A stretch of DNA of 64,000 nucleotides from assembly GCF_013523165.1 (NCBI RefSeq), contig NZ_JAAMQI010000001.1, positions 310,001 to 374,000 of the forward strand. Reading direction: 5' to 3'. Position numbers and translations under genes: made by a program. Each line of letters starts with the position of its first letter. Position 1 is the stretch's first letter. Under the pieces are notes generated by a model. The model worked only from the letters and a program-made list of their open reading frames with translations, was not told where the DNA came from and made no database searches. Of the stretch, positions 40,517 to 49,197 are shown piece after piece. This stretch comes from Pseudomonas entomophila (lineage in GTDB: Bacteria; Pseudomonadota; Gammaproteobacteria; Pseudomonadales; Pseudomonadaceae).

Positions 40517-40855
40517 GTGAACCCTTCTTCCCGTCCCGAGCAGCACGAATCGATCCTCCTGCGCGTCCTGTGGATGCTGCTCTTTCTCGTCGTCTGGCAA
40601 CTGGCCGAACTGCTGCTGGCGGCCTTGGTGCTGGCGCAACTGATCTATCGCCTGGTGTATGGCGCGCCCAATGCCGGCCTGATGAACCTGGGCGACAGCC
40701 TGAGCCAGTACCTGGCGCAGATCGGTCGCTTCGGCATGTTCCAGACCGACAGCAAGCCCTGGCCCTTCGCCGACTGGCCGACACCGCGGGCGCCCGAGGG
40801 CGAAGCGCCCCACACGCCCGGGACCTCGACGTCCAGCCACCGGCCGAAGCCGTGA
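40517..40855 (+). CDS. DUF4389 membrane protein
   Basis: The protein has 112 residues with a GTG start at 40517 and TTGGAG upstream. A hydrophobic segment (about 13-38) and a Pro-rich tail flank a conserved MNLGDSLSQYLAQI region. The family is small membrane proteins of unknown function, found next to gpsA and sixA in Pseudomonas. It overlaps sixA by four bases (GTGA). Confidence 0.8.
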   Translation: MNPSSRPEQHESILLRVLWMLLFLVVWQLAELLLAALVLAQLIYRLVYGAPNAGLMNLGDSLSQYLAQIGRFGMFQTDSKPWPFADWPTPRAPEGEAPHTPGTSTSSHRPKP

Positions 40856-41310
40856 ACGTCTGGATCCTGCGCCATGGCGAGGCCCAGCCGCATGCCGAGC
40901 GCGATGCCGAGCGTCGGCTCACCGCGCATGGGCGGGCACAGGCGCTGCGGGCTGCCGAGCCTCTGATCGGACGGCCGCTGCAGGCGATCATCGCCAGCCC
41001 TTATGTACGTGCCCAGCAGACGGCGGCGCTGGTTCATCAAGCCTTGGCAACCCCTGTGCCCGTTCGCACCGTGGCCTGGCTGACGCCTGACAGCGACCCT
41101 CGCGAGGTCCTGAGCCAGCTCGATGCGCTGGCCCTGGAGCATGTGCTGCTGGTCAGTCATCAACCGCTGGTGGGTGAGCTGGCCAGTCTGCTCGAGCACG
41201 GTCACGTGCAGCAGCCCGTGGGCTTTTCCACGGCCAGTCTGGCCGAGCTGGAGGGTGCCTGGGCATTGGCCGGGGGCATGACACTGCGAGCGCTGCATCA
41301 GCCTGGCTGA
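40852..41310 (+). CDS. sixA: Phosphohistidine phosphatase SixA
   Basis: The protein has 152 residues with a GTG start at 40852, inside the DUF4389 stop (GTGA). The histidine-phosphatase motif LRHGE puts the nucleophile at His8 as in E. coli SixA, and the second catalytic His lies in LLVSHQPLVGEL. It removes phosphate from phosphohistidine proteins such as Hpt domains or PTS parts. Its proximity to a hybrid kinase is suggestive only. Confidence 0.88.
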   Translation: MNVWILRHGEAQPHAERDAERRLTAHGRAQALRAAEPLIGRPLQAIIASPYVRAQQTAALVHQALATPVPVRTVAWLTPDSDPREVLSQLDALALEHVLLVSHQPLVGELASLLEHGHVQQPVGFSTASLAELEGAWALAGGMTLRALHQPG

Positions 41311-41396
41311 TAAAGCAACCTGACACTTCTGTCAGTTGTGGTGGCCGTTTTCCCCTTGCTAACGTTCCGGGCAACGGATGAGCCGGGGGGCTTTCG

Positions 41397-41747
41397 ATGA
41401 CCATTCACGACCTGAGGCTGGTGCGCTCGCTGAACCTGCAGACCACCAAGGACAAGGTGCGCGACGACACCGTCCTGGATTTCGCCGAGTACGGGGTGCT
41501 GCGTGACAGCGCCACTGCCCGGCTCGATCAGCTGGTGCGTGCGTTTCCCGAACATGACGAGTTCGAAGCGTTGTACCAGGCCAGCCAACGCATGGCCCAG
41601 CTGCTGCAAGCCAGTTGCCTGTTGGTGCGACGTCTGGAGATGTCCGCGGAGCAGCGTCGATTGGCATACGAGGCCCTCGATCAGCAGATGGTCTATCTGC
41701 AGGCGTGCTTGCGCCGGTCGCGCTCGACGGTGAAATCATCCGCCTGA
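41397..41747 (+). CDS. Small helical hypothetical protein
   Basis: The protein has 116 residues, cytoplasmic, helical and with no known motif. It opens MTIHDLRLVRSLNLQTTKDKV. A GGGGGG stretch precedes the start. Nothing links it to a pathway. Confidence 0.6.
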   Translation: MTIHDLRLVRSLNLQTTKDKVRDDTVLDFAEYGVLRDSATARLDQLVRAFPEHDEFEALYQASQRMAQLLQASCLLVRRLEMSAEQRRLAYEALDQQMVYLQACLRRSRSTVKSSA

Positions 41748-41840
41748 CCTGATCGCCCTTGACGATGACTTGTCCAGACGTTGCTCGGGTGGCGCGGTCC
41801 TTCGACAATGAGCCCTTCGTTGTCGACAACCGAGATGGCC

Positions 41841-42629
41841 ATGCCTCAGCCGATCTTCTTCGCCCATGCCAATGGGTTTCCTTCCGCGACCTACGGCAAG
41901 CTGTTCGCCGCGCTCGCGCCGGACTACAGCGTGAGCCACGTGGCCTGCCAGGGGCATGACCCACGCTTTCCCGTGGATGACAACTGGCACGGTCTGGTCG
42001 ATGAGTTGCTGCACCATGTGCAAGGCCAGCCAGCGCCAGTGTGGGGGGTCGGTCATTCCCTGGGCGGCGTGTTGCACCTGCACGCTGCCATGCGACGACC
42101 CGATCTGTACCGGGGCGTGATCATGCTCGACTCGCCAGTGTTCACACGCATCGAGCGTTGGTTGATTCGAGGGGCCAAGCAGATCGGCCTGATCGATCGC
42201 ATCACGCCTGCCGGGCGTACCCTGGGGCGACGGGCGTCGTTCCCCGACCCCGAGACCGCGCGTCGTTACTTTGCCAGCAAGGCGCTGTTCCAAGGTTTCG
42301 ACCCAGAGTGCCTGGAGGCCTACCTGAAGCATGGGCTGGCGCAGGCCGCGCAGGGCTGGCATCTGCGGTTCGATCCTGCGACCGAGATCGGCATCTATCG
42401 AAGCGTGCCCCATGAGCTGCCCATGCCTGGTCGTCAGATGCAGGTGCCGGTGGCGATGATCGGTGGGCGGCAGAGTCGTGTGGTACGGCCTCGCCATGCC
42501 TTGGCTATTCGTGCGATGCCCAAGGGCGAATATCACACGGTACCGGGTGGGCACATGTTCCCGCTGGAGCGCCCGGTGGACACGGCCAGCCTGATCAAGG
42601 GGCTGTGCGATCGCTGGAGCCAGGTATGA
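41841..42629 (+). CDS. Alpha/beta hydrolase 1
   Basis: The protein has 262 residues with an alpha/beta-hydrolase fold. The nucleophile elbow is GVGHSLGGVLH, with an acid/His triad late (GEYHTVPGGHMFPLE). The N-terminus PIFFAHANGFPS is typical. I prefer the ATG at 41841 (GAG spaced upstream), though 41808 and 41835 are possible. It overlaps the next hydrolase gene by ATGA. The substrate is unknown; the pair resembles PA1621-PA1622. Confidence 0.78.
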   Translation: MPQPIFFAHANGFPSATYGKLFAALAPDYSVSHVACQGHDPRFPVDDNWHGLVDELLHHVQGQPAPVWGVGHSLGGVLHLHAAMRRPDLYRGVIMLDSPVFTRIERWLIRGAKQIGLIDRITPAGRTLGRRASFPDPETARRYFASKALFQGFDPECLEAYLKHGLAQAAQGWHLRFDPATEIGIYRSVPHELPMPGRQMQVPVAMIGGRQSRVVRPRHALAIRAMPKGEYHTVPGGHMFPLERPVDTASLIKGLCDRWSQV

Positions 42630-43480
42630 GCGTGGTGTCGAGCGAGTCGAGCCTGGACCTCGGTCACCTGACGTTGGCGGCACGGGTGTATGGGCCGCCA
42701 GACGGCTTGCCGGTCCTGGCGCTGCACGGCTGGCTGGACAATGCCGACAGCTTCGCCCGCCTGGCGCCGCGCCTGGAGGGCCTGCGCATCGTCGCGCTCG
42801 ACCTGGCCGGGCATGGACGCTCCGGGCATCGGCCTGCAGGCGCTGACTACCACCTGCCAGGCTACGTGGAGGACGTCGTGAGGGCCGCCGACTGCCTGGG
42901 CTGGCAGCGGTTCGGCCTCCTGGGCCATTCGTTGGGTGCGGTGATCGCGGTACAGCTGGCCGGTGCCTTGCCTGAACGGGTCAGCCAGCTCGCGCTCATC
43001 GATGGCGTACTGCCGCCTGTGACGGCGGAACAGGAGGCCGCCAGTCGATTGGGCATGGCCTTGCAGGCCCGCCTGCGCCCGCAGCGAGGCCGCAAGCGGG
43101 TCTATGCGTCTTTCGAGGAGGGCGTGAGGGCACGCATGAACGCTCAGATACCGGTCAGCCAGGAGGCCGCCGAGCTGTTGGCATTGCGTGGTCTAGAGCC
43201 TGTCCCCGAGGGTTTCAGCTGGCGCAGCGACAGCCGCCTGACCTTGCCTTCGCCCGTTCGGCTCACACAAGGCCAGGCCCTGTCGTTCGTTCAGCGTATC
43301 GCCTGTCCGACGCAGTTGATCATCGCGACCGAGGGCCTGCTGGCGCATGCACCCGAGAGGTTGACGTCATTGCCGTTCGATTGTGCGTGGTTGCCAGGAG
43401 GGCATCACCTGCACCTGGATGACGAGGCGGGCGCCTGCCTTGTTGCAGACTGTTTCAATCGATTCCTGCGGGTCGCTTGA
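42626..43480 (+). CDS. Alpha/beta hydrolase 2
   Basis: The protein has 284 residues. The elbow is LLGHSLGAVIA, oxyanion region LALHGWLDNADSF, and C-terminal WLPGGHHLHLD with the catalytic His. Its ATG lies in the ATGA overlap with hydrolase 1, so translation is coupled. A GTG at 42605 adds seven residues and is less likely. It could be an esterase or lactonase; the substrate is unknown. Confidence 0.82.
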   Translation: MSVVSSESSLDLGHLTLAARVYGPPDGLPVLALHGWLDNADSFARLAPRLEGLRIVALDLAGHGRSGHRPAGADYHLPGYVEDVVRAADCLGWQRFGLLGHSLGAVIAVQLAGALPERVSQLALIDGVLPPVTAEQEAASRLGMALQARLRPQRGRKRVYASFEEGVRARMNAQIPVSQEAAELLALRGLEPVPEGFSWRSDSRLTLPSPVRLTQGQALSFVQRIACPTQLIIATEGLLAHAPERLTSLPFDCAWLPGGHHLHLDDEAGACLVADCFNRFLRVA

Positions 43481-43530
43481 CTTGAGCCGGGCAAGTGTCG
43501 AGGCTTGCCAGGTCCATCAGGGAGACGACC

Positions 43531-43593
43531 ATGTACATGTCAGACAATCCATACGGCCCGAACGGCCAGCCGACCCCGGCAGGCGATCGATGA
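43531..43593 (+). CDS. 20-residue small ORF coupled to the DUF4892 gene
   Basis: The predicted peptide MYMSDNPYGPNGQPTPAGDR is read from an ATG with a clear GGGAGA ribosome site (43519-43524). Its stop overlaps the start of the next gene as ATGA (43590-43593). No other ribosome site serves that gene. It may be a leader peptide that couples translation, or a small protein. It is not in the length range usually annotated. Composition is Pro/Gly/Asn-rich. Confidence 0.45.
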   Translation: MYMSDNPYGPNGQPTPAGDR

Positions 43594-44384
43594 GCAGAGC
43601 GTGCGCACAGTACCTGGCAGCAGGCCTGACGCTGGCCGTGTCCGCAGCGGTGTGCCAGGCGGATGCACTGCCCGCGCCAGCCGATGCACGCGTCGTGGAC
43701 CAGCGGCCTGCCGTGCAGCAGGAGCGCGTCTATCCCTTGGGCGCACTGCGCAAGATCAGCGGTCGTCTGCGCATGGAAGGCAAGGTCGAAAGCCGGGGGC
43801 AGGTCAGCTCGATCACTTATGAGCTGCCCCAGGAACGCACTGCCCGCGAGGCGTTCACCGCCGCACGCGAGCAGTTGCAGCGTGAGGGGGGCTATCCCTT
43901 GTTCTGGTGCCAGAGTCGCGACTGTGGCGAAGCCAGCCTGTGGGCCAACGAGGTGTTCAAGAATGCACGCCTCAACGGGGGCGACGAACGCCAGGCGTTC
44001 ATCCTGCTACGGCGCTCCGCCGAACAGCCCGACGCACTGGTGTCGCTCTACAGCGTCACGCGGGGCAATGGGCGTGCCTACCTGCACGTCGAAGAGTTCG
44101 TCGCCGACAGCCCCCTGGGCGAGCTGTTGCCGACGCCAGCGACGGTCCTGCGCGAATTGCGCGACATCGGCCACCTGGACTACCCGGAGCTGGGCACGGT
44201 GCGCCCGGCCTGGATCGCGTTGCTGGCGCGCAGCCTCAACCTCGACAGCACGCTGCGGGTCGTGCTCGGCGGTGAACAGCCCGAGGCCTGGCGTCAGCAG
44301 CTGATCGACGCCGGCGTGCGCGGCACTCGACTGGAAACCAACCGAACGGCTGACAAGGGCCTACACGTGGAGTTGATCCGCTGA
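43590..44384 (+). CDS. DUF4892 family exported protein
   Basis: The protein has 264 residues with a signal peptide (about 1-24, QADALP). A central YPLFWCQSRDCGEASLWAN motif with a CxxxxC pair and the late LNLDSTLRVVLGGE segment fit DUF4892 proteins, some of which carry an OmpA-like end. The start at 43590 depends on coupling to the small ORF. It overlaps the transporter start by CTGA. Confidence 0.75.
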   Translation: MSRACAQYLAAGLTLAVSAAVCQADALPAPADARVVDQRPAVQQERVYPLGALRKISGRLRMEGKVESRGQVSSITYELPQERTAREAFTAAREQLQREGGYPLFWCQSRDCGEASLWANEVFKNARLNGGDERQAFILLRRSAEQPDALVSLYSVTRGNGRAYLHVEEFVADSPLGELLPTPATVLRELRDIGHLDYPELGTVRPAWIALLARSLNLDSTLRVVLGGEQPEAWRQQLIDAGVRGTRLETNRTADKGLHVELIR

Positions 44385-45454
44385 GCACGCCCCTCCTGCC
44401 CAACAACGACCGCCTGCTGGTCCAGATCCTGCTCTTGGCACTGCTGGGCGCGGGTGTCTGGGTCATGGCACCATTCATTTCCGCGCTCCTGTGGGGGGCC
44501 ATCCTCGCCTTCGCCAGCTGGCCGGCCATGCGCGTGCTGACCCGTTGGCTGGGCGGTCGCGAAACGCTGGCCGCTGGGCTGCTGACAGGCGTCTGGACCT
44601 TGCTGGTGGTGCTCCCGCTGGTCTGGCTCGGCTTCAACCTGGCCGACCACATTCGCGATGCCACGCTCTTCATCCGCGACATCCGGGTCGAAGGACTGCC
44701 GCCTGCGCCGCCGTGGATGGGCCGGGTGCCGCTGGTCGGCGAACGGCTGGTCGATGGGTGGAACACGATCGACCAGCAAGGCGCGGCACTGCTGGCGTCG
44801 CTCAAGCCCTACCTGGGGCAGGTCGGCAACTGGCTGCTGGCGCGCAGCGCCCAGATCGGGGGCGGTATCCTCGAGCTGACCTTGAGCATCGTGTTCGTGT
44901 TCTTCTTCTACCGCGACGGGCCGCGCCTGGCGGCCTTCGTGCTGCGCTTGCTGCAGCGGCTGATCGGTGAGCGTGCCGACTACTACCTGACGCTGGTGGC
45001 CGGCACGGTCCAGCGCGTGGTCAACGGCGTGATCGGCACGGCCGCCGCCCAGGGCCTGCTGGCCATGATCGGCTTCCTGATCGCAGGCATCCCGGGCGCC
45101 GTGGTGCTGGGGGTCGTCACGTTCATGCTCAGCCTGGTGCCCATGGGGCCGCCGTTGGCCTGGATACCGGCCACGGTCTGGCTGGTCTGGCAGGAGCACT
45201 ACGGCATGGCCATCTTCCTGGCGATCTGGGGCACCTTCGTGATCAGCGGCGTGGACAACGTGCTCAAGCCCTACCTGATCAGCCGCGGGGGCAACCTGCC
45301 GCTGGTCATCGTGCTGCTGGGCGTGTTCGGCGGCCTGCTCGCCTTCGGCTTCATCGGCCTGTTCATCGGGCCGACGTTGCTGGCGGTGGCGTACAGCCTA
45401 TTGCTGGACTGGAGTCGCGACAGCCGGTCGCTGCCGCCGTCCTCGCCGCCCTGA
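44381..45454 (+). CDS. AI-2E/PerM-family transporter with likely CTG start
   Basis: The protein has 357 residues when read from CTG 44381, with about eight membrane segments and the family signature FGFIGLFIGPTLLAVAYSLLLDW. The only standard start in frame is TTG 44435 (339 residues), which would cut into the first membrane helix (LLVQILLLALLG). CTG 44381 overlaps the previous stop as CTGA and has GGAG nine bases upstream, matching the coupled ATGA style of the neighbours. It belongs to the AI-2 exporter/PerM superfamily; the substrate is unproved. Confidence 0.72.
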   Translation: MSTPLLPNNDRLLVQILLLALLGAGVWVMAPFISALLWGAILAFASWPAMRVLTRWLGGRETLAAGLLTGVWTLLVVLPLVWLGFNLADHIRDATLFIRDIRVEGLPPAPPWMGRVPLVGERLVDGWNTIDQQGAALLASLKPYLGQVGNWLLARSAQIGGGILELTLSIVFVFFFYRDGPRLAAFVLRLLQRLIGERADYYLTLVAGTVQRVVNGVIGTAAAQGLLAMIGFLIAGIPGAVVLGVVTFMLSLVPMGPPLAWIPATVWLVWQEHYGMAIFLAIWGTFVISGVDNVLKPYLISRGGNLPLVIVLLGVFGGLLAFGFIGLFIGPTLLAVAYSLLLDWSRDSRSLPPSSPP

Positions 45455-45480
45455 CCGACATTGCGTCGCGGCGTGACGTT

Positions 45481-47100
45481 CTACCTCGGCGTTTCTGCCG
45501 CCTCCGGCACCAGAAACGCCGCTTCCAGCAACTGCCGGGTGTACGGATGCCGAGGCGTGGCGAACACGGTCTCGGCGTCTCCCTGCTCCACCACCTGGCC
45601 TTGCTTGATCACCATCAATTGATGGCTCAACGCCTTGACCACCGCCAGGTCGTGGCTGATGAACAGGTAGGTCAGGTTGTACTTGCGCTGCAGCGAGCGC
45701 AGCAGTTCGACCACCTGGCGCTGCACGGTCCGGTCCAGCGCCGAGGTGGGCTCGTCGAGGAGGATCAGCGCCGGCTTGAGCACCAGCGCGCGAGCGATGG
45801 CGATGCGTTGGCGCTGCCCGCCGGAAAACTCGTGGGGGTAGCGATGCCGCGTTTCAGGGTCCAGGCCGACTTCGCGCAGTGCTTCGATGATCGCCGCCTG
45901 CTGCGCCTGGGCATCACCGATACCGTGGATGCGCAGCCCTTCGCCCACGATGTCCGCCACGCTCATGCGCGGGCTCAGGCTGCCGAAGGGATCCTGGAAC
46001 ACCACCTGCATCTGCCGCCGCAGGGGGCGGACCTGGTTCGGTGTCATGCCCTGCAGGTCCTGGCCGTCGAAGCTAATCTGGCCCTGGCTGGCGATCAGCC
46101 GCAGGATCGCCAGGCCCAGGGTCGACTTGCCCGAGCCGCTCTCGCCGACGATGCCGAGCGTACGGCCCTGAGGCAGGCTGAAGCGAATGTCCTGGACCGC
46201 CTTGACGTGATCCACCGTACGCCGCAGCAGGCCTTTGCGGATCGGGAACCAGACGCGCAGGTCGCGTATCTCCAGCAGGGGCGGGCCGGCCTCGGTGGTG
46301 GCCGGGTCGCCGCTCGGTTCGGCATTGATCAGCATCTGGGTGTAGGGGTGCTGCGGGGCGCTGAACAGTGCCTGGCAATCGGCCTGCTCGACGATGCGCC
46401 CCTGTTGCATCACGCACACCCGATGGGCGATGCGCTTGACCAGGTTGAGATCATGGCTGATCAGCAACAGCGACATGCCCAGGCGTGCCTGCAGGTCCTT
46501 GAGCAGCTCGAGGATCTTCAGCTGCACGGTGACGTCGAGCGCCGTGGTCGGTTCGTCGGCGATCAGCAGTTCCGGTTCGTTGGCCAGGGCCATGGCGATC
46601 ATGACCCGTTGCCGCTGGCCCCCAGACAGCTCGTGGGGCAGTGCCTTGAGCCGCTTGGCAGGCTCGGGAATCCCCACCAGGTCGAGCAGCTCGAGGGTGC
46701 GGGCGGTCGCCTGCTTGCCACTGAGCCCCTTGTGCAGCAACAGCACCTCGTTGATCTGCTTTTCCAGGCTGTGCAACGGGTTCAGCGAGGTCATCGGCTC
46801 CTGGAAGATCATCGCGATGCGGTCGCCCCGGATCTGCCGCAGGGGTCTTTCGCCCAGCGTCAGCAGGTCCTGTCCACCGTACTGGATGCTGCCGCTGGGG
46901 TGACGTGCCAACGGGTAGGGCAGCAGGCGCAGGATCGAGTGGGCGGTCACCGACTTGCCCGAGCCGCTCTCGCCGACCAGGGCCAGGGTCTCGCCCCGCC
47001 GGATGTCGAAGCTCACGCCTTCGACGACCCGCTGCACGCGGTCGCCGCCGACGAATTCGACCGACAGGTCACGGACTTCGATCAGGTTGCGGTCGTGCAT
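45481..47100 (-). CDS. nppD: Peptide ABC importer ATPase NppD (YejF-like)
   Basis: The protein has 539 residues with two fused ATPase domains: Walker A GESGSGKSV and GESGSGKST, signatures LSGGQRQRV and FSGGQRQRI, and Walker B ELLIADEPTTALD and ALILLDEPTSALD. It matches YejF, and by position the fifth gene of the nppA1A2BCD operon of P. aeruginosa (PA1811-PA1807). It starts one base after yejE-like nppC stops. Confidence 0.9.
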   Translation of the reverse strand: MHDRNLIEVRDLSVEFVGGDRVQRVVEGVSFDIRRGETLALVGESGSGKSVTAHSILRLLPYPLARHPSGSIQYGGQDLLTLGERPLRQIRGDRIAMIFQEPMTSLNPLHSLEKQINEVLLLHKGLSGKQATARTLELLDLVGIPEPAKRLKALPHELSGGQRQRVMIAMALANEPELLIADEPTTALDVTVQLKILELLKDLQARLGMSLLLISHDLNLVKRIAHRVCVMQQGRIVEQADCQALFSAPQHPYTQMLINAEPSGDPATTEAGPPLLEIRDLRVWFPIRKGLLRRTVDHVKAVQDIRFSLPQGRTLGIVGESGSGKSTLGLAILRLIASQGQISFDGQDLQGMTPNQVRPLRRQMQVVFQDPFGSLSPRMSVADIVGEGLRIHGIGDAQAQQAAIIEALREVGLDPETRHRYPHEFSGGQRQRIAIARALVLKPALILLDEPTSALDRTVQRQVVELLRSLQRKYNLTYLFISHDLAVVKALSHQLMVIKQGQVVEQGDAETVFATPRHPYTRQLLEAAFLVPEAAETPR

Positions 47101-47101
47101 G

Positions 47102-48121
47102 TCATTTCCTCGGGTCGAACGCATCGCGGGCGGATTCGCCAATGAACACCAGCAGGCTGAGCATGATCGCCAGGACGGCGAAGGCGCTGATGCCCAGCCA
47201 GGGCGCCTGGAGGTTGGATTTGCCCTGCGCCACCAGCTCGCCGAGCGAGGGCGCGCCCGGCGGCAGGCCGAAGCCGAGGAAGTCGAGCGCGGTCAGCGTG
47301 CCGATGGCCCCGGTGAGGATGAACGGCAAGTAGGTCATGGTCGAGATCATCGCGTTGGGCAGGATGTGCCGGTACATGATCGCGCCATCGCGCATGCCGA
47401 GCGCCCGGGCGGCGCGCACGTATTCCAGGTTGCGACCGCGCAGGAACTCGGCGCGCACCACGTCGACCAGGCTCATCCAGGAAAACAGCAGCATGATGCC
47501 CAGCAGCCACCAGAAGTTCGGCTGCACGAAGCTGGCCAGGATGATCAACAGGTAGAGCACCGGAAGCCCGGACCAGATTTCCAGGAAGCGCTGCCCGGCC
47601 AGGTCCACCCAGCCCCCATAGAACCCTTGCAGCGCGCCCGCGATCACGCCGATCACCGAGCTGAGGGCGGTCAGGGTCAAGGCGAACAACACGGAAATGC
47701 GGAACCCGTAGATCACCCGTGCCAGCACATCGCGACCCTGGTCGTCGGTGCCCAGCAGGTTTTCCGTGGAGGGCGGGGCAGGAGCCGGGACCTTGAGGTC
47801 GTAGTTGATGCTCTGGTAGCTGAACGGGATCGGTGCCCACAGCACCCAGCTGTCCTTGGCCGCCAGCAGTTCGCGGATGTAGGGGCTCTTGTAGTTGGCT
47901 TCCAGTGGGAATTCGCCGCCGAAGGTGGTTTCCGGGTAGCGCTTGAACGCCGGGAAATACCAGTGGCCGTCATAGTGGACGGCGATCGGCTTGTCGTTGG
48001 CGATCAACTCGGCGCCCAGGCTCAGCCCGAACAGGATCAGGAACAACCACAGCGACCACCACCCCCGGCGGTTGGCCTTGAACCGTTCGAAGCGGCGTCG
48101 ATTGAGGGGAGAAAGGGCCAT
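47102..48121 (-). CDS. nppC: Peptide ABC importer permease NppC (YejE-like)
   Basis: This 339-residue inner-membrane permease has about six membrane segments and the EAA motif region ending in a VRAARALGMRDGAIMYRHILPNAM loop. A long periplasmic insert follows TM1. It forms the channel with NppB. The gap to nppB is one base. Confidence 0.9.
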   Translation of the reverse strand: MALSPLNRRRFERFKANRRGWWSLWLFLILFGLSLGAELIANDKPIAVHYDGHWYFPAFKRYPETTFGGEFPLEANYKSPYIRELLAAKDSWVLWAPIPFSYQSINYDLKVPAPAPPSTENLLGTDDQGRDVLARVIYGFRISVLFALTLTALSSVIGVIAGALQGFYGGWVDLAGQRFLEIWSGLPVLYLLIILASFVQPNFWWLLGIMLLFSWMSLVDVVRAEFLRGRNLEYVRAARALGMRDGAIMYRHILPNAMISTMTYLPFILTGAIGTLTALDFLGFGLPPGAPSLGELVAQGKSNLQAPWLGISAFAVLAIMLSLLVFIGESARDAFDPRK

Positions 48122-48122
48122 G

Positions 48123-49196
48123 TCAGTGCTCCCGGCTGTCGAAGTCGATGCGAGGGTCGACCAGGGTATAGGTCAGGTCGCCGATCAGCTTCACCACCAG
48201 CCCCAGCAACGTGAAGATGAACAGCGTGCCGAAGACCACGGGGTAGTCGCGGTTGATCGCCGACTCGAAGCTCAGCAGGCCCAGCCCGTCAAGGGAGAAG
48301 ATCACCTCGATCAGCAGCGAGCCGGTGAAGAAGATGCCGATGAAGGCCGACGGGAAGCCTGCGATCACCAGCAGCATCGCGTTGCGGAACACGTGCCCGT
48401 AGAGCACCCGCGAGCGGCTCAGGCCCTTGGCCTTGGCGGTGACCACGTATTGCTTGTTGATCTCGTCGAGGAAGCTGTTCTTGGTCAGCAGCGTCATGGT
48501 GGCGAAGTTGCCGATCACCAGCGCCGTGATCGGCAGCACCAGGTGCCAGAAATAGTCGAGCGCCTTGCCCAGGGGCGACAGTTCGTCGAAGTTGTTCGAG
48601 GTCAGGCCGCGCAGGGGGAACCAGTCCAGGTAGCTGCCGCCGGCGAACACCACGATCAGCAGGATGCCGAACAGGAACGCCGGAATCGCATAGCCCACGA
48701 CGATCGCCGAACTGGTCCACACGTCGAAGTGGCTGCCGTGGCGCACGGCCTTGGTGATGCCCAGTGGAATCGACACCAGGTACATGATCAACGTGCTCCA
48801 CAGGCCCAGCGAGATCGACACGGGCAGCTTTTCGGCGATCAGGTCGATCACCCGTGCGTCACGGTAGAAGCTCTCGCCGAAGTCCAGCCGTGCGTAATTC
48901 TTGATCATGATCCACAGCCGTTCGGGCGCCGACTTGTCGAAGCCGTACATGTGCTCGATCTCGGCGACCAGGGCCGGGTCCAGGCCTTGGGCCCCGCGGT
49001 AGTTCGAGCCGGCCACGGCCACTTCGCCGCCACCGCCGGCGATCCGGCTGGTGGCGCCTTCGAAGCCTTCGAGCTTGGCGATCATCTGCTCGACAGGACC
49101 GCCTGGTGCGGCCTGGACGATGATGAAGTTGATGACCAGGATGCCGAACAGGGTCGGCACGATCAGCAGCAGGCGGCGCAGGATGTAGGCGAGCAT
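48123..49196 (-). CDS. nppB: Peptide ABC importer permease NppB (YejB-like)
   Basis: The protein has 357 residues and opens [20 protein letters not shown], typical of DppB/YejB permeases. It has six membrane segments, with the EAA loop [23 protein letters not shown]. The start at 49196 is preferred over longer upstream readings. The gap to nppA2 is one base. Confidence 0.9.
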   Translation of the reverse strand: MLAYILRRLLLIVPTLFGILVINFIIVQAAPGGPVEQMIAKLEGFEGATSRIAGGGGEVAVAGSNYRGAQGLDPALVAEIEHMYGFDKSAPERLWIMIKNYARLDFGESFYRDARVIDLIAEKLPVSISLGLWSTLIMYLVSIPLGITKAVRHGSHFDVWTSSAIVVGYAIPAFLFGILLIVVFAGGSYLDWFPLRGLTSNNFDELSPLGKALDYFWHLVLPITALVIGNFATMTLLTKNSFLDEINKQYVVTAKAKGLSRSRVLYGHVFRNAMLLVIAGFPSAFIGIFFTGSLLIEVIFSLDGLGLLSFESAINRDYPVVFGTLFIFTLLGLVVKLIGDLTYTLVDPRIDFDSREH

Positions 49197-49197
49197 G

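Noticed and set aside
45547..47145. 532-codon plus-strand frame opposite nppD
   Set aside because: Antisense to an ATPase with both Walker sets intact; no own motifs.
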